64,000 nt of DNA from Rhodocyclaceae bacterium (GCA_018261935.1 JAGTRP010000005.1:62001-126000), one strand, 5' to 3'; positions 40,806-50,056 are shown, numbered from the stretch's first letter. Program-made: numbers and translations. Notes: a model not told the origin generated them from the letters alone.

Positions 40806-42974
40806 TCAAGGTTCGCGCCGGGGCCGCCAGGCCCGCAGCAGCAGGGAATTGGACACCACCGAAACGGAGCTCATCGCCATGGCTGCCCCGGCGATGACGG
40901 GGTTGAGGAGCCCCAGGGCCGCCAAGGGGATGCCGAGCACGTTGTAGATGAAGGCGAAAAAAAGGTTCTGGCGGATTTTACCCAGGGTGGCCGCCGACAG
41001 GTCGATGGCGTCCGCCACCCCGGCGAGGTCGCTGCGGATGAGGGTGAGGTCGGCGGCCTCGATGGCGGCGTCCGAGCCGGCGCCGATGGCGAAGCTCACG
41101 TCCGCCGCCGCCAGGGCCGGCGCATCGTTGATGCCGTCGCCCACCATGGCTACCCGCAGGTCGCCAGCCTTGAGCTCGGCCACCGCCGCCGCCTTGTCGG
41201 CGGGCAGGACGCCGGCGCGGAATTCATCGATGCCGGCCTCCCGGGCGATGGCCGCCGCCGTCGCCGGGTTGTCACCGGTCAGCATGACGAGCCGCAGGCC
41301 CTTGGCCCGCAGCCGCGCCACCGCCGCCTTCGAGGTGGGGCGCAGGGGATCGGCGATGGCGAAAAGGGCCAGGACCCGCTCCCCTTCCGCCAGGGCCACC
41401 ACCGTCTTGCCCTCGCCCCGCAGGCGGGGGATTTCATCGTCCCCGGCACCGATCCACTCCGGCGCGCCGAGGCGCAGGGCCCGGCCCTCCACCTGGCCTT
41501 CGACCCCCTGCCCCGGCCGGGCCGCGAACTCCTCCACCGTCGGCAGGGTCAGGCCGGCGGCCTTGGCCAGCACGGCACGGGCCAGGGGATGCTCCGAGCC
41601 CTGTTCGAGGGCGGCGGCGAGCCGCAGGACTTCGTCGGCCGCCAGTCCCCGGGGCAGCAGGTCGGTGACCCGGGGTTCCCCCAGGGTCAGGGTCCCGGTC
41701 TTGTCGAGGGCGAGGACGGCGATTTTCCCAGCCTTTTCCAGGGCTTCCGCGTTCTTGACCAGGATGCCGGCCCTGGCGCCCTGCCCGGTGCCCACCATGA
41801 TGGCGGTGGGAGTGGCGAGGCCCAGGGCGCAGGGACAGGCGATGACCAGCACCGCCACGGCATTTACCAGGGCCTCGGCGAAGATGCCGGTGTAGGCCCA
41901 CCAGCCGGCCAGGGTAAGCAGGGCGATGGCGCACACCGCCGGCACGAAGACGGCGGAAATGCGGTCGGCCAGGCGCTGCACCGGAGCCTTCGAGCCCTGG
42001 GCCTCGCCCACCAGGCGGATGATGCCGGCGAGCAGCGTGTGTTCCCCCACCCCGGTGGCCCGGCAGCGCAGCATGCCCTCGGCGTTGGCGGTGGCGGCGA
42101 AGACCCGGTCGCCGGGATGCTTCTTCACCGGCATGCTCTCGCCGCTGAGCATGGATTCGTTCACGCTGGAGCTGCCGGAAAGCACCTCCCCGTCCACCGG
42201 CACCGCTTCGCCGGGGCGGACGATGAAGACATCGCCGGGCATCAGGGCATCCACCGGCACCTCCAGCACCTGGCCGTCCCGCTCCAGGCGGGCGGTGCGG
42301 GGCTGCAGGCGGATGAGGGCCTCGATGGCCTCTGAGGTCCTGGCCTTGGCCCGGGCTTCCAGGAGTTTCCCCAGGAGGACCAGGGTGATGACGGCGGCCC
42401 CGGCTTCGAAATAGACGTGCTGATCGAGGCCGAAGACCGTCACGATGGCGGAGAAGCCCCAGGCCATGCTGGTGCCCAGGGCCACCAGCACATCCATGTT
42501 GGCGCCGCCTCCCCGCAGGGCTTTCCAGCCGCCGTCGTAGAAGCGCCAGCCAATCCAGAACTGGACGGGGGTGGCCAGCAGGAGTTGCAGCCAGCGCGGC
42601 AATTCGCCGTGGCTGTGGCTTCCGGTGCCGAACATGAAGAGCATCTGGCCCACCAGGGGCAAGGTCAGCGCCACGGACATCCAGAAGCGCCGGGTCTCCG
42701 ACCGGTAGATGGCCTCCTTGCGGGCCTTTTCGGCGGCCCGGGTGGCACTGTCGGCCGCCGTGGCAGTAAACCCGGCCTTGGCGGTGGCGGCCACCACTGC
42801 CGCTTCGTCGCTGGGGCCTGCCAGGCGTACCCGGGCCCGCTCCGAGGCGAGATTGACGCTGGCCTCCACCCCCGGCAGGCGGTTGAGGACCTTTTCCAGG
42901 CGCGCCGAGCAGGCGGCGCAGGTCATGCCGGCGATGGCGAACTCCACCACCCGGACCGGCACCCTGTCCGTCAT
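40806..42974 (-). CDS. copA: Cu(I)-exporting P1B-type ATPase
   Basis: A 722-residue copper pump. One N-terminal HMA domain with GMTCAAC (C19, C22) precedes eight predicted transmembrane helices. The CPC ion motif is at 380-382, the phosphorylation site DKTGTLT has D424, and [12 protein letters not shown] is the hinge. [11 protein letters not shown] favours export-type CopA over the cbb3-assembly pump CcoI. The ATG at 42974 is chosen by alignment; the longer frame to 43097 would overlap uspA. Order uspA-copA-copZ-selD is a tight minus-strand operon. Confidence 0.93.
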   Translation of the reverse strand: MTDRVPVRVVEFAIAGMTCAACSARLEKVLNRLPGVEASVNLASERARVRLAGPSDEAAVVAATAKAGFTATAADSATRAAEKARKEAIYRSETRRFWMSVALTLPLVGQMLFMFGTGSHSHGELPRWLQLLLATPVQFWIGWRFYDGGWKALRGGGANMDVLVALGTSMAWGFSAIVTVFGLDQHVYFEAGAAVITLVLLGKLLEARAKARTSEAIEALIRLQPRTARLERDGQVLEVPVDALMPGDVFIVRPGEAVPVDGEVLSGSSSVNESMLSGESMPVKKHPGDRVFAATANAEGMLRCRATGVGEHTLLAGIIRLVGEAQGSKAPVQRLADRISAVFVPAVCAIALLTLAGWWAYTGIFAEALVNAVAVLVIACPCALGLATPTAIMVGTGQGARAGILVKNAEALEKAGKIAVLALDKTGTLTLGEPRVTDLLPRGLAADEVLRLAAALEQGSEHPLARAVLAKAAGLTLPTVEEFAARPGQGVEGQVEGRALRLGAPEWIGAGDDEIPRLRGEGKTVVALAEGERVLALFAIADPLRPTSKAAVARLRAKGLRLVMLTGDNPATAAAIAREAGIDEFRAGVLPADKAAAVAELKAGDLRVAMVGDGINDAPALAAADVSFAIGAGSDAAIEAADLTLIRSDLAGVADAIDLSAATLGKIRQNLFFAFIYNVLGIPLAALGLLNPVIAGAAMAMSSVSVVSNSLLLRAWRPRREP

Positions 42975-42979
42975 TTCCG

Positions 42980-43405
42980 TCACTTCACCAGCAGCACGGG
43001 ACAGGTGGAGAAATGGATCACCTTGGCGGCGACCGAGCCGGTTACCATGCTGGTCACCATGCCGCGGCCATGGCTTCCCATGACGATGAGCTCGCAATTC
43101 AGTGCCACCGCCAGCTTGGCGATGGTTTCCCCCGGCTGGCCGACCTGGATGTGCGGGGTATAGGCCAGGCCGGCGGCTTCCAGACGGCCCTTGGCGCCGG
43201 CCAGGAGGGCTTCGCTCTCCTCCCGGTAATAAGCGGTCAGGCTGTCATGGCTGACATGGGCCTGGATGCGGCCAATGGGAATGGGAGGATGGACGTTCAG
43301 CAGATGGATATGGGGCGAGTCCCGAAGGCACGCTCCATGTCCGACCAGATAATCCACTGCCCGGTCCGAGCAGGGCGAGCCGTCTACCGGCAGAAGTATG
43401 TTCAT
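42980..43405 (-). CDS. Universal stress protein (UspA family)
   Basis: A 141-residue single-domain Usp. The ATP-binding pattern G-x2-G-x9-G-S is present in [17 protein letters not shown], placing it in the nucleotide-binding subgroup. It precedes copA by 5 bp, and its start lies in the promoter-proximal position of the copper operon. The role is likely stress-linked; a specific one cannot be read from sequence. Confidence 0.9.
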   Translation of the reverse strand: MNILLPVDGSPCSDRAVDYLVGHGACLRDSPHIHLLNVHPPIPIGRIQAHVSHDSLTAYYREESEALLAGAKGRLEAAGLAYTPHIQVGQPGETIAKLAVALNCELIVMGSHGRGMVTSMVTGSVAAKVIHFSTCPVLLVK

Positions 43406-43467
43406 TGGCCCAATTTCCCGAAAATCAGATACGGCAGGGATTCTACAGGTTCGAGGGAAGGCCGGTC

Positions 43468-44139
43468 TCAGAATAGGCCGTGACTGCGGGCAAGCCCCAG
43501 AAAACCGTAGATTCCGAATCCCAGCACCAGAAGGCCGGAGGCGACGCGCACCGCCCGCCGGCGGCTGAATTCCTGCAGACGCCCCAGCACCATGCCGGCC
43601 AGCAGGAGATTGGGCAGGGTGCCCAGGCCGAAGGCCAGCATGACCAGCGCCCCCCGCCCGGCCGACCCGGCGGTGAGGGCCGTCGCCAGCGCGCTATAGA
43701 CCAGGCCGCAGGGCAGCCAGCCCCAGAGGAGGCCGAGGGGAAAGGCCTGGCCGGCGGTGCGGGCCGGCAGGAAGCGCCGCCCCAGGGGCTGCACGTGCCG
43801 CCACAGCCGCTCCCCCAGCCCCTCCACCGGCGCCAGGAGCCGGGTGATGCCCAGCAGGTAAAGGCCGAGGGCCACCAGCATCAGGTTGGCCAGGAAGTAA
43901 AGGGCCAGGCGGACCGGCCACTGCCCTTCCAGCCCCAGGCTGGCGCCCCCCAGGGCACCGGCGATGGCGCCGGCCGCGGCATAGGAAAGGATGCGGCCGG
44001 CGTTGTAGGCCAAATGCAGGGACCAGCGGGCCGGGCCGCCCATGGAGAGGGCGCCGACGATGCCGCCGCACATGCCGACACAGTGGGTGCCGCCCAGAAG
44101 GCCGACAAGGAAAAGGGCAAGGAAGCCGGAATCGGGCAT
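43468..44139 (-). CDS. DsbD_2/SafE-like membrane protein, possible metal transporter
   Basis: A 223-residue inner-membrane protein with about six helices of the TauE/SafE-related DsbD_2 family. The N-terminal GGTHCVGMCGGIVGAL carries His, two Cys and Met, a pattern suited to a soft metal such as copper, and LGLLWGWLPCGLVYSAL is the second signature with another Cys. Members of this family sit near cbb3 oxidase assembly, hemN and fnr genes; here it is between copA and hemN. The ATG at 44139 is the first good start, with TTG codons upstream. An intrinsic terminator separates it from hemN, so it has its own transcript. Confidence 0.8.
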   Translation of the reverse strand: MPDSGFLALFLVGLLGGTHCVGMCGGIVGALSMGGPARWSLHLAYNAGRILSYAAAGAIAGALGGASLGLEGQWPVRLALYFLANLMLVALGLYLLGITRLLAPVEGLGERLWRHVQPLGRRFLPARTAGQAFPLGLLWGWLPCGLVYSALATALTAGSAGRGALVMLAFGLGTLPNLLLAGMVLGRLQEFSRRRAVRVASGLLVLGFGIYGFLGLARSHGLF

Positions 44140-44154
44140 GGGGATCAAAGCGTG

Positions 44155-44195
44155 CAAAAAGGCGAAAGCCGAGAGTCTGCTTCCCCTCGGCTTTC
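44155..44195 (-). terminator. Intrinsic terminator after hemN
   Basis: On the minus strand GAAAGCCGAG and CTCGGCTTTC form a 10-bp stem with a 12-nt loop, followed by GCCTTTTTG. It lies 20 bp after the hemN stop. Confidence 0.8.
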
Positions 44196-44214
44196 CATTC
44201 CCGGTTTCTGGACC

Positions 44215-45609
44215 TCAGATGACCTTGGAGTAGCGGGTGCGCTGCCGGTCCGCCCGCAGGTAGCGGTCGAAGACCATGGAGATGGCCCGCACCAGCATGC
44301 GGCCCGGGGGCAGGACGCTGATCCAGTCCTTGGAGACCCGGACGAGGCCCGCCTGCTCCATCGCCTTCAGGTCCTCGAGTTCCGCCGCGAAATACTTCCG
44401 GAAGTCGATGAGATGGGCGCTTTCGATGGACTCGATGGAGAGTTCGAAATGGCACATCAGGGCCTGGATGATGGAGCGGCGCAGGATATCGTCGGCATTG
44501 AGCTCGATGCCGCGGAACACCGGCAGCATCCCGGCGTCCAGGCGGTCGTAGTACTCGTCCATGGTCTTGACGTTCTGGGAGTACGTCGGTCCCACCTTGC
44601 TAATGGAAGAAATGCCGAAGGAGAGCATGTCGCAGTCGGCATAGGTGGAATAACCCTGGAAATTCCGGTGCAGCCGGCCCTGGCGCTGGGCCACGGCGAG
44701 TTCGTCGTCGGGCTTGGCGAAGTGGTCCATGCCGATGAAGACATAGCCGGCCTCGGTCAGCTTCTTGATGGCCAGGGACAGGATCTGCAGCTTGGCGTCG
44801 GCCGAGGGCAGGTCGGCGTCGTTGATCCGGCGCTGGGGCTTGAAGAGGCTGGGCAGGTGGGCGTAGTTATAGATGGACAGCCGGTCCGGGTCCATGGCCA
44901 GCACCCGCTCCAGGGTGCGATTGAAACCCATGACGGTCTGGTGTGGCAGGCCGTAGATGAGGTCCACGGAAATGGACTGGAAACCGTTGGCCCGGGCGGC
45001 CCGGATGACATTGCCGGTCTCTTCCTCGGTCTGGATGCGGTTGATCGCCTGCTGCACCCGCTCGTCAAAATCCTGCACGCCGACACTCATGCGGTTGAAG
45101 CCCAGTTCGCCGAGCAGCGCCACGGTGGCGTCATCCACCTTACGCGGATCCACCTCGATGGAATACTCGCCGCCCTCCAGGAGCCGGAAGTGCTCGCGGG
45201 TGGCCCCCATGAGCTGGCGCATTTCGTCGTGGGAGAGGAAAGTCGGCGTGCCGCCGCCCCAGTGGAGCTGGATGACGTCATGCTCGCCATCCAGGTGCTG
45301 GCTCTGCAGCTCGATCTCCTTGGCCAGGTACTTCAGGTACTTGGCGCTGCGGCCGTGATCTTTGGTGATGATCTTGTTGCAGGCGCAGTAATAACAGATG
45401 GTGTTGCAGAAGGGGATGTGGAAGTATAATGAAAGCGGACGGCTAATGCCGCCGATATTCCGCTTGTGGAGCCATAACTTTGCTGCTTCCGCATCGAAGG
45501 CTTCGACAAAGCGGTCGGCTGTCGGATAGGACGTGTAACGGGGACCGTTAACGTCGAATCGACGGATGATCTGGGGATCGAATACGAGATTTTGTGTTGC
45601 GAAGTTCAT
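44215..45609 (-). CDS. hemN: Oxygen-independent coproporphyrinogen III oxidase
   Basis: Radical-SAM enzyme for heme synthesis without oxygen, converting coproporphyrinogen III to protoporphyrinogen IX. The 464-residue protein has the cluster motif FCNTICYYCAC and the SAM-binding LHWGGGTPTFL. The start MNFATQ at 45609 is preferred to an upstream alternative codon at 45624. A class II FNR promoter precedes it, with its -10 at 45636-45641 and FNR box at 45664-45677. It is divergent from fnr. Confidence 0.96.
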   Translation of the reverse strand: MNFATQNLVFDPQIIRRFDVNGPRYTSYPTADRFVEAFDAEAAKLWLHKRNIGGISRPLSLYFHIPFCNTICYYCACNKIITKDHGRSAKYLKYLAKEIELQSQHLDGEHDVIQLHWGGGTPTFLSHDEMRQLMGATREHFRLLEGGEYSIEVDPRKVDDATVALLGELGFNRMSVGVQDFDERVQQAINRIQTEEETGNVIRAARANGFQSISVDLIYGLPHQTVMGFNRTLERVLAMDPDRLSIYNYAHLPSLFKPQRRINDADLPSADAKLQILSLAIKKLTEAGYVFIGMDHFAKPDDELAVAQRQGRLHRNFQGYSTYADCDMLSFGISSISKVGPTYSQNVKTMDEYYDRLDAGMLPVFRGIELNADDILRRSIIQALMCHFELSIESIESAHLIDFRKYFAAELEDLKAMEQAGLVRVSKDWISVLPPGRMLVRAISMVFDRYLRADRQRTRYSKVI

Positions 45610-45635
45610 TAAACATACCGTCAAAATGTGATCCG

Positions 45636-45641
45636 ATTATG
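45636..45641 (-). promoter_or_regulatory. -10 element of the hemN promoter
   Basis: CATAAT on the minus strand. It lies so that the FNR box centre is about 41.5 bp upstream of a start near 45629, the class II activator geometry. The leader would be about 20 nt. Confidence 0.65.
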
Positions 45642-45663
45642 TTCGGATGCCACAATATCGCGG

Positions 45664-45677
45664 TTGACATGGATCAA
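45664..45677. promoter_or_regulatory. FNR box between hemN and fnr
   Basis: TTGACATGGATCAA fits TTGAY-N4-RTCAA exactly. It is centred 41.5 bp from the predicted hemN start (activation) and lies 17 bp upstream of the fnr start codon, where it could also repress fnr. Confidence 0.85.
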
Positions 45678-45694
45678 GCGAATACGGGTTGACA

Positions 45695-46438
45695 ATGCCC
45701 TCCAACACAGCGTTTCAGGAAATCCCCCTCGCAGTCATCAAGACAGCCTGCTCCAATTGCAATCTGCGGGAACTCTGTTTGCCCATGGGCCTATCCGACG
45801 AGGAGATGCACCGGCTGGACGACATGGTATCCACCCGCAAGCGCGTCAAGCGCAGCGAACATCTCTACCGCGCCGGCCAGGAATTCGATTCCATCTATGC
45901 CATCCGCAGCGGCTTTTTCAAGACCGACGTGCTCCTGGAAGACGGCCGCGACCAGGTCACCGGCTTTCAGATGGCCGGCGAGTTGCTGGGTCTCGACGGC
46001 ATCAGCGCCGAACGCCATACCTGTAATGCCATTGCCCTGGAAGACAGCGAAGTCTGCGCCATTCCTTTCACGCGCCTGGAAAGCCTTTCCCGGGAAATCT
46101 TCACCCTGCAGCACCATTTCCACAAAGTTATGAGCCGGGAAATCGTGCGCGACCACGGCGTCATGATGCTGCTCGGCACCATGCGGGCCGAGGAGCGGCT
46201 GGCGGCCTTCCTTCTCAACCTGTCCCAGCGCTTCACGGCCCGGGGCTTCTCCCATGCCGAGTTCTACCTGCGCATGACCCGGGAAGAAATCGGCAGCTAT
46301 CTCGGCCTCAAGCTCGAAACCGTCTCCCGCGCCTTCTCCCGCTTCCAGGAGGATGGGCTGATCGCGGTGCAGCAGAAGCATATCCGCATCCTCGACATTC
46401 CGGGCCTCAAGCGGCTCATGACTCACCACACCCCGTAA
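45695..46438 (+). CDS. fnr: FNR-type oxygen-sensing transcriptional regulator
   Basis: A 247-residue CRP/FNR regulator with the [4Fe-4S] ligands C19-x2-C22-x5-C28 (ACSNCNLREL then C) and a fourth Cys in RHTCNAIAL. The helix-turn-helix MTREEIGSYLGLKLETVSRA has the E..SR contacts of FNR, which read TTGAT half sites. It should be active without oxygen and bind the boxes at 45.67 and 50.05 kb. The ATG at 45695 is used; a TTG six bases earlier is less likely. Its end overlaps the convergent SirB2 gene by 16 bp. Confidence 0.95.
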   Translation: MPSNTAFQEIPLAVIKTACSNCNLRELCLPMGLSDEEMHRLDDMVSTRKRVKRSEHLYRAGQEFDSIYAIRSGFFKTDVLLEDGRDQVTGFQMAGELLGLDGISAERHTCNAIALEDSEVCAIPFTRLESLSREIFTLQHHFHKVMSREIVRDHGVMMLLGTMRAEERLAAFLLNLSQRFTARGFSHAEFYLRMTREEIGSYLGLKLETVSRAFSRFQEDGLIAVQQKHIRILDIPGLKRLMTHHTP

Positions 46439-46809
46439 ATCAACGGGTTGCGGCTGAGCGCCACCCCCGCGATATAGCCGAAGGCAAGGAGCGCCAGCAC
46501 GAAGAAGGCGCCCCGGATGCGCTGGGTCCTCCCCCGCTTGAGGGCTACCATCCCGAGCAGGATATAGGTCAGCAGCCCAAAGACCTTGGCCGTCAGCCAT
46601 GGCTGCACGAAGGGGTACTGACTGCTCAGATAGACCATGGAGAGCGCGCTCCCCAGCAGGGCGGAGTCCACCACGTGGGGCACGACCTTCACCCAGCGCG
46701 CCTGCAGCAAGGCCGAGCCGTTGAGCATCCAGAATCCCCGCAGGCAGAAGCCGAAGCCGCTCAGGATGGCGCAGGTGATGTGCAGATGCTTGATGGCGAG
46801 ATAGCTCAT
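46423..46809 (-). CDS. SirB2-family integral membrane protein
   Basis: A 128-residue protein with four predicted transmembrane helices (LAIKHLHITCAILSGFGFCL through VLALLAFGYIAGVAL), typical of SirB2. The function is unknown; His residues in the first helix (KHLHITC) suggest heme or redox contact. It is the last gene of the hemerythrin-NnrS operon and overlaps nnrS by 4 bp, so a role in the same stress response is likely. Confidence 0.85.
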   Translation of the reverse strand: MSYLAIKHLHITCAILSGFGFCLRGFWMLNGSALLQARWVKVVPHVVDSALLGSALSMVYLSSQYPFVQPWLTAKVFGLLTYILLGMVALKRGRTQRIRGAFFVLALLAFGYIAGVALSRNPLIYGVW

Positions 46810-47990
46810 CCCGGCTGCCCATCCGGCCGCGGCTGCAGGTACATGGGGAAATAGCGGCTGGCCCAGAGGCCGAAAACGGCCAGCCAGGCCAGGGCTGCGA
46901 AGAAGTTGAGGGCCCCGGCGAATTCGCCGGCCAGGCGCAGGGCCACCACTCCCTGCAGCGCCAGGAAGAGCCGCCAGGCCCACCGATCCTCGCCGATGGG
47001 CCGGCCGGAATGGCCCAGGGTCACCCGGGTGGACATCCCGATCAGGATGGAGGCGAAGAAGCCGACTCCCAGGGCATGGAGGGGCAGCAGCCCGCCCCAG
47101 GCAAGGCCCAGGGCCGCCAGGATGCTTTGCAGGGCGAAGAGGGTCATCGCCGCACCCAGCCAGAGGCCCCCCAGATGGAGCATGGCCACCATGGGCACCT
47201 TGAGGGCCGCCTTCAGGCCCCAGCGCCCCGAGAGATGCCAGGCGATGCCCGCCGCCACGGCATCCGGGAGCCAGCGCCAGGCGCTTGTCCCGGCGATCGC
47301 CAGAAGCCCGCGGCCGGCCAGGGCCGCCAGCATGAGCCACAAAGCCCACTGGGGCTGATAAGGCTGATAAGGGCGAATCGCCGCTCCGGTGAAGAAAGGC
47401 AGCATGCGGTGCAGGACGATGAAGAAGATGGGCGCCAGGCAACCCCAGAGGCCGCTTTCCACGGCCACCCGGAACCAGGCGGCATCCATTGCGGCCAAGG
47501 CCCAAGCATAGGCCAGGACGCCGAAGGCGCCGACCCCCAAGGCCACCAGAGCGGCGAAGGCATGGCGGCGGTCATTGACAGACCCCTGGCACGCCCGCCC
47601 CAGGGAGTGCACACCCCAAAGCCAGCCGACGGCCACCAGCACCAGCCCCGCCGGCCCAAGAGGCGGCAGCACGAGGCCGCCGTAATACAGCCCCCAGCCG
47701 GCCGCCATGGACAGGAAGGGCGGAACGTACCGCCGGAAGGACAAGGGGCCCGCCCCCATCCATTTCGGCAGGGCCGTCATCAGGAAGCCGAAAATGAACC
47801 AGGGGAAAATGCCGAAGACCATGAGCCCGGCGTGTATCCAGGCGGGCGGCCAGGGCAGGTCCGCCACCGGCAGGGCGAAGTAGCGCCCCCCCAGGATCCA
47901 GGCCCACAACGCCATGGCCGCCAGGAGCTGGAAGGCGCCGCCGGCGAACATCAGGCGGTGGGGAGCCGAAAAGAAGACATGGCGGAACAT
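46806..47990 (-). CDS. nnrS: NnrS-family heme/copper membrane protein
   Basis: A 394-residue protein with about twelve transmembrane helices, of the NnrS family linked to nitric-oxide/nitrosative stress. Conserved blocks include PHRLMFAGGAFQLLAAMALW, PPAWIHAGLMVFGIFPWFIFGFL and MTALPKWMG, plus GMSTRVTLGHSGRP. Histidines in helices fit the reported heme and copper content. It is preceded by a related polytopic protein with a one-base stop/start overlap (TGATG) and followed by SirB2. Confidence 0.92.
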   Translation of the reverse strand: MFRHVFFSAPHRLMFAGGAFQLLAAMALWAWILGGRYFALPVADLPWPPAWIHAGLMVFGIFPWFIFGFLMTALPKWMGAGPLSFRRYVPPFLSMAAGWGLYYGGLVLPPLGPAGLVLVAVGWLWGVHSLGRACQGSVNDRRHAFAALVALGVGAFGVLAYAWALAAMDAAWFRVAVESGLWGCLAPIFFIVLHRMLPFFTGAAIRPYQPYQPQWALWLMLAALAGRGLLAIAGTSAWRWLPDAVAAGIAWHLSGRWGLKAALKVPMVAMLHLGGLWLGAAMTLFALQSILAALGLAWGGLLPLHALGVGFFASILIGMSTRVTLGHSGRPIGEDRWAWRLFLALQGVVALRLAGEFAGALNFFAALAWLAVFGLWASRYFPMYLQPRPDGQPG

Positions 47991-49285
47991 CAAGACTCCT
48001 GCGTAGCCGTAATTTCCTGCATCCGTCGGCGGTAGAGCCGGGCGGCGGCGAAGAGATTGACTGCAAGCCAGCCGTTGGCGACGGCAAAGGCGGCGCCGGC
48101 CGGCCACACCAGGCCTTCCGGCCACAGGACCGCGGCCGTCAGCAAAGCCACGGCGCCGAAGTGGGCCCGCATCTGCCAGAGCAAGGGTTTTTCCGGCAAG
48201 ATCTTGTTTACGCTCGGCGCACTGATCCTCCCCTGCCCTGCGTTGCTCAAGTGCAGCCAGGCAAGAAAGGGAACGATCTTGTAGAGCATGCCGGTGATGA
48301 GGGACATGAACCCGCCCAGCCCGAACAGGATGCCAAACAGCGGCGTCCAGCCGCGCCACTCGGAAAGGTCGGGCCGCAGGGCGGCGAACAGCAGCATGGC
48401 CAGGGCAGCCAGGATGTTCCACAGCCCCCCCTGCCAATAGCGGAAGGTAGGGTCGGCCCGGGCTCGGCGGCGCTGGCGCTGCAGGCGCAGGGTGAAGGTG
48501 GCAAAGCCCATGCCGACCAAGGCTATCCCCGCCTGGGCGAGGCGGATCACGCCCTCGCTCCCCATCACGGCTGCCCCCGTCCACACCAGGAGCGGCACCC
48601 CGACGGCCGGTGGAACCCACCAGCTGAGCCGGGCCGGATAAGCGGGAGTCAGCTGGAACATCGGCACCACCACGTAGGCCATGGCCACCAGCAGCACCCC
48701 GGCCCAGGCGCCCAGGCCCCAGCCGGCATGGAGGTCGGCCAGCCGCGGCAGGTTCAATCCCCAGCCCTTGGCCAGGCTCAAAGCCAGGGTGCCGCCCAGG
48801 AGGACGACGCCCAAAAGGCCGAGCAAAGCCAGTTTAAGCCCCCGGATGGTCGGACTGGTGGACGGCACGCCCCAGAGGGCATGGCCGGCTGCCAGCACAA
48901 AAACCACGGCGGTACTGGCCAGCAGCGCGGCGGCCACGACCAATGCCGGTCCGGAGCCGAAGATAAAAGCCCCGGCCAGCAGCAGCGCCCCGGTCGACAA
49001 CCCGCCATGCACCAGGCGCGCCACCAATAGCGGACGGGCCAGGCTGGCCCCGGCCACCACCGGCAGGATCTGGATCAGGGCCCCCGTCATGATCTGAAGC
49101 ATGAAGCCCACCGTGATCAGATGGGTGGCCGCCAGGGCGGCTGGCATCCAGCGGGAAGCCAGCACGCCGGGGCCGGCCGCCAGCATCAGGATGCCGGCGA
49201 GGGCCGCGAAGAGCGGAGCGGTCAGGAAGAAGCGCAACGGTGCCGCCAGCGGCGGCGCCCTGTCGAAGGACAAGAGTCTCTGCAT
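47990..49285 (-). CDS. Uncharacterised polytopic protein of the NnrS operon
   Basis: A 431-residue protein with about twelve hydrophobic helices and no recognised named family. Histidines recur inside or at the ends of helices: H55 (AATHLITVGF), H93 (ARLVHGG), H135 (AAGHALWG), H186 (LADLHAGWGLG) and one in KIVPFLAWLHL. This arrangement is reminiscent of heme-copper oxidase or NnrS-like proteins, and similar to NnrS itself in layout. It is translationally coupled to nnrS and belongs to an FNR-driven operon. A heme-binding role in NO handling is an inference. Confidence 0.75.
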   Translation of the reverse strand: MQRLLSFDRAPPLAAPLRFFLTAPLFAALAGILMLAAGPGVLASRWMPAALAATHLITVGFMLQIMTGALIQILPVVAGASLARPLLVARLVHGGLSTGALLLAGAFIFGSGPALVVAAALLASTAVVFVLAAGHALWGVPSTSPTIRGLKLALLGLLGVVLLGGTLALSLAKGWGLNLPRLADLHAGWGLGAWAGVLLVAMAYVVVPMFQLTPAYPARLSWWVPPAVGVPLLVWTGAAVMGSEGVIRLAQAGIALVGMGFATFTLRLQRQRRRARADPTFRYWQGGLWNILAALAMLLFAALRPDLSEWRGWTPLFGILFGLGGFMSLITGMLYKIVPFLAWLHLSNAGQGRISAPSVNKILPEKPLLWQMRAHFGAVALLTAAVLWPEGLVWPAGAAFAVANGWLAVNLFAAARLYRRRMQEITATQES

Positions 49286-49309
49286 TTCGGCCCTAGGCCA
49301 GACGGTGAA

Positions 49310-49540
49310 TCACGGACGCCAGATGAGGATTTCGAAGGTGCCGTCGGCCACCAGCTCGGTGTCGTGCACATAGCCGTTTTGCTTGAGAACCCGGTAGAGC
49401 GGATGGGGTTCGCGAAAAAGGAGCAGGAGCAGCTTTTCGCCGGCCGGCAGCGTGTCCAGCGCCTCCATGGTGAGCACGAAGGGCTCCGGCGGCTCGAGGT
49501 AGCGGGCATCGATGACGCAACTGCTCTTGGGATGGCTCAT
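49310..49540 (-). CDS. DUF2249 domain protein
   Basis: A 76-residue TusA-like DUF2249 domain: DARYLEPPEPFVLTMEALDT, PAGEKLLLLL and PHPLYRVLKQNGY blocks match the family, often found with hemerythrins and NO-response genes. The start ATG overlaps the hemerythrin stop by 4 bp. Its function is unknown. Confidence 0.85.
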   Translation of the reverse strand: MSHPKSSCVIDARYLEPPEPFVLTMEALDTLPAGEKLLLLLFREPHPLYRVLKQNGYVHDTELVADGTFEILIWRP

Positions 49541-49983
49541 GCCCGGGCAAGCTCCGTCTCCAGGCGCTGGAGAAGCCCCCCCGCCTCCGGCCCCAGGTGC
49601 TGGTCGCACATGGGGTAGAGGACGTTCTCTTCCTTCAGATTGTGCTGCTGAACCATGATGAGAAGGGTATCGGCGTGGCCCACGTAGGCGTCGGCATCGC
49701 CGCCTTCCAGGGCTTGGAGCGCCTCGTCGAGAAGCCCCCGCATCTGGACATGCTCCATGCGCATCACCTGGGTCGGCCCCATGGTCATGCCGGTCTTGGC
49801 CTCGAAGGCGGGAAAGAGGGTTGTTTCCTCGCTCTCGAAATGGGCGCGGGTGGCATCCCGGAAATGCTGGAAGGCGGCCAGGGCGGCCGCCATGTTGTTC
49901 TTGGCCAGCGCCTGCTCGGCTTCGGCAAAGAGGTCATCACAATGCCGGTGATCTGCGGTCATGAAGGTACGAATGCTGGTCAT
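49537..49983 (-). CDS. Hemerythrin HHE-domain protein
   Basis: A 148-residue four-helix bundle with carboxylate-bridged diiron ligands of the hemerythrin type: FMTADHRHCDDLF, HFESEETTLFPAFE, RMEHVQMRGLL and QQHNLKEENVLYPMCD. Such proteins are associated with RIC/YtfE-like repair of nitrosatively damaged iron centres or with oxygen/NO sensing. The ATG at 49983 is preferred over 50016 because the predicted FNR-dependent transcription start (about 50008) would lie within the longer version. It is the first gene of the operon. Confidence 0.88.
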   Translation of the reverse strand: MTSIRTFMTADHRHCDDLFAEAEQALAKNNMAAALAAFQHFRDATRAHFESEETTLFPAFEAKTGMTMGPTQVMRMEHVQMRGLLDEALQALEGGDADAYVGHADTLLIMVQQHNLKEENVLYPMCDQHLGPEAGGLLQRLETELARA

Positions 49984-50042
49984 TGCTGGTCGCTCTGGCT
50001 TGGGAAACAGCGCCATTTTCCCGGGCTCCCCCGGTGGCCACC

Positions 50043-50056
50043 TTGACCCCCGTCAA
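50043..50056. promoter_or_regulatory. FNR/DNR-type box upstream of the hemerythrin-nnrS operon
   Basis: TTGACCCCCGTCAA is a perfect TTGAC-N4-GTCAA palindrome. A -10-like GAAAAT (minus strand, 50015-50020) follows at the spacing of a class II activator, giving a start near 50008. FNR encoded at 45.7 kb, or a DNR-type NO sensor elsewhere, could bind. Confidence 0.8.

Noticed and set aside
40806-42974. CcoI/FixI (cbb3 assembly) copper ATPase
   Set aside because: The [11 protein letters not shown] segment, partner CopZ and absence of cco genes fit CopA better.
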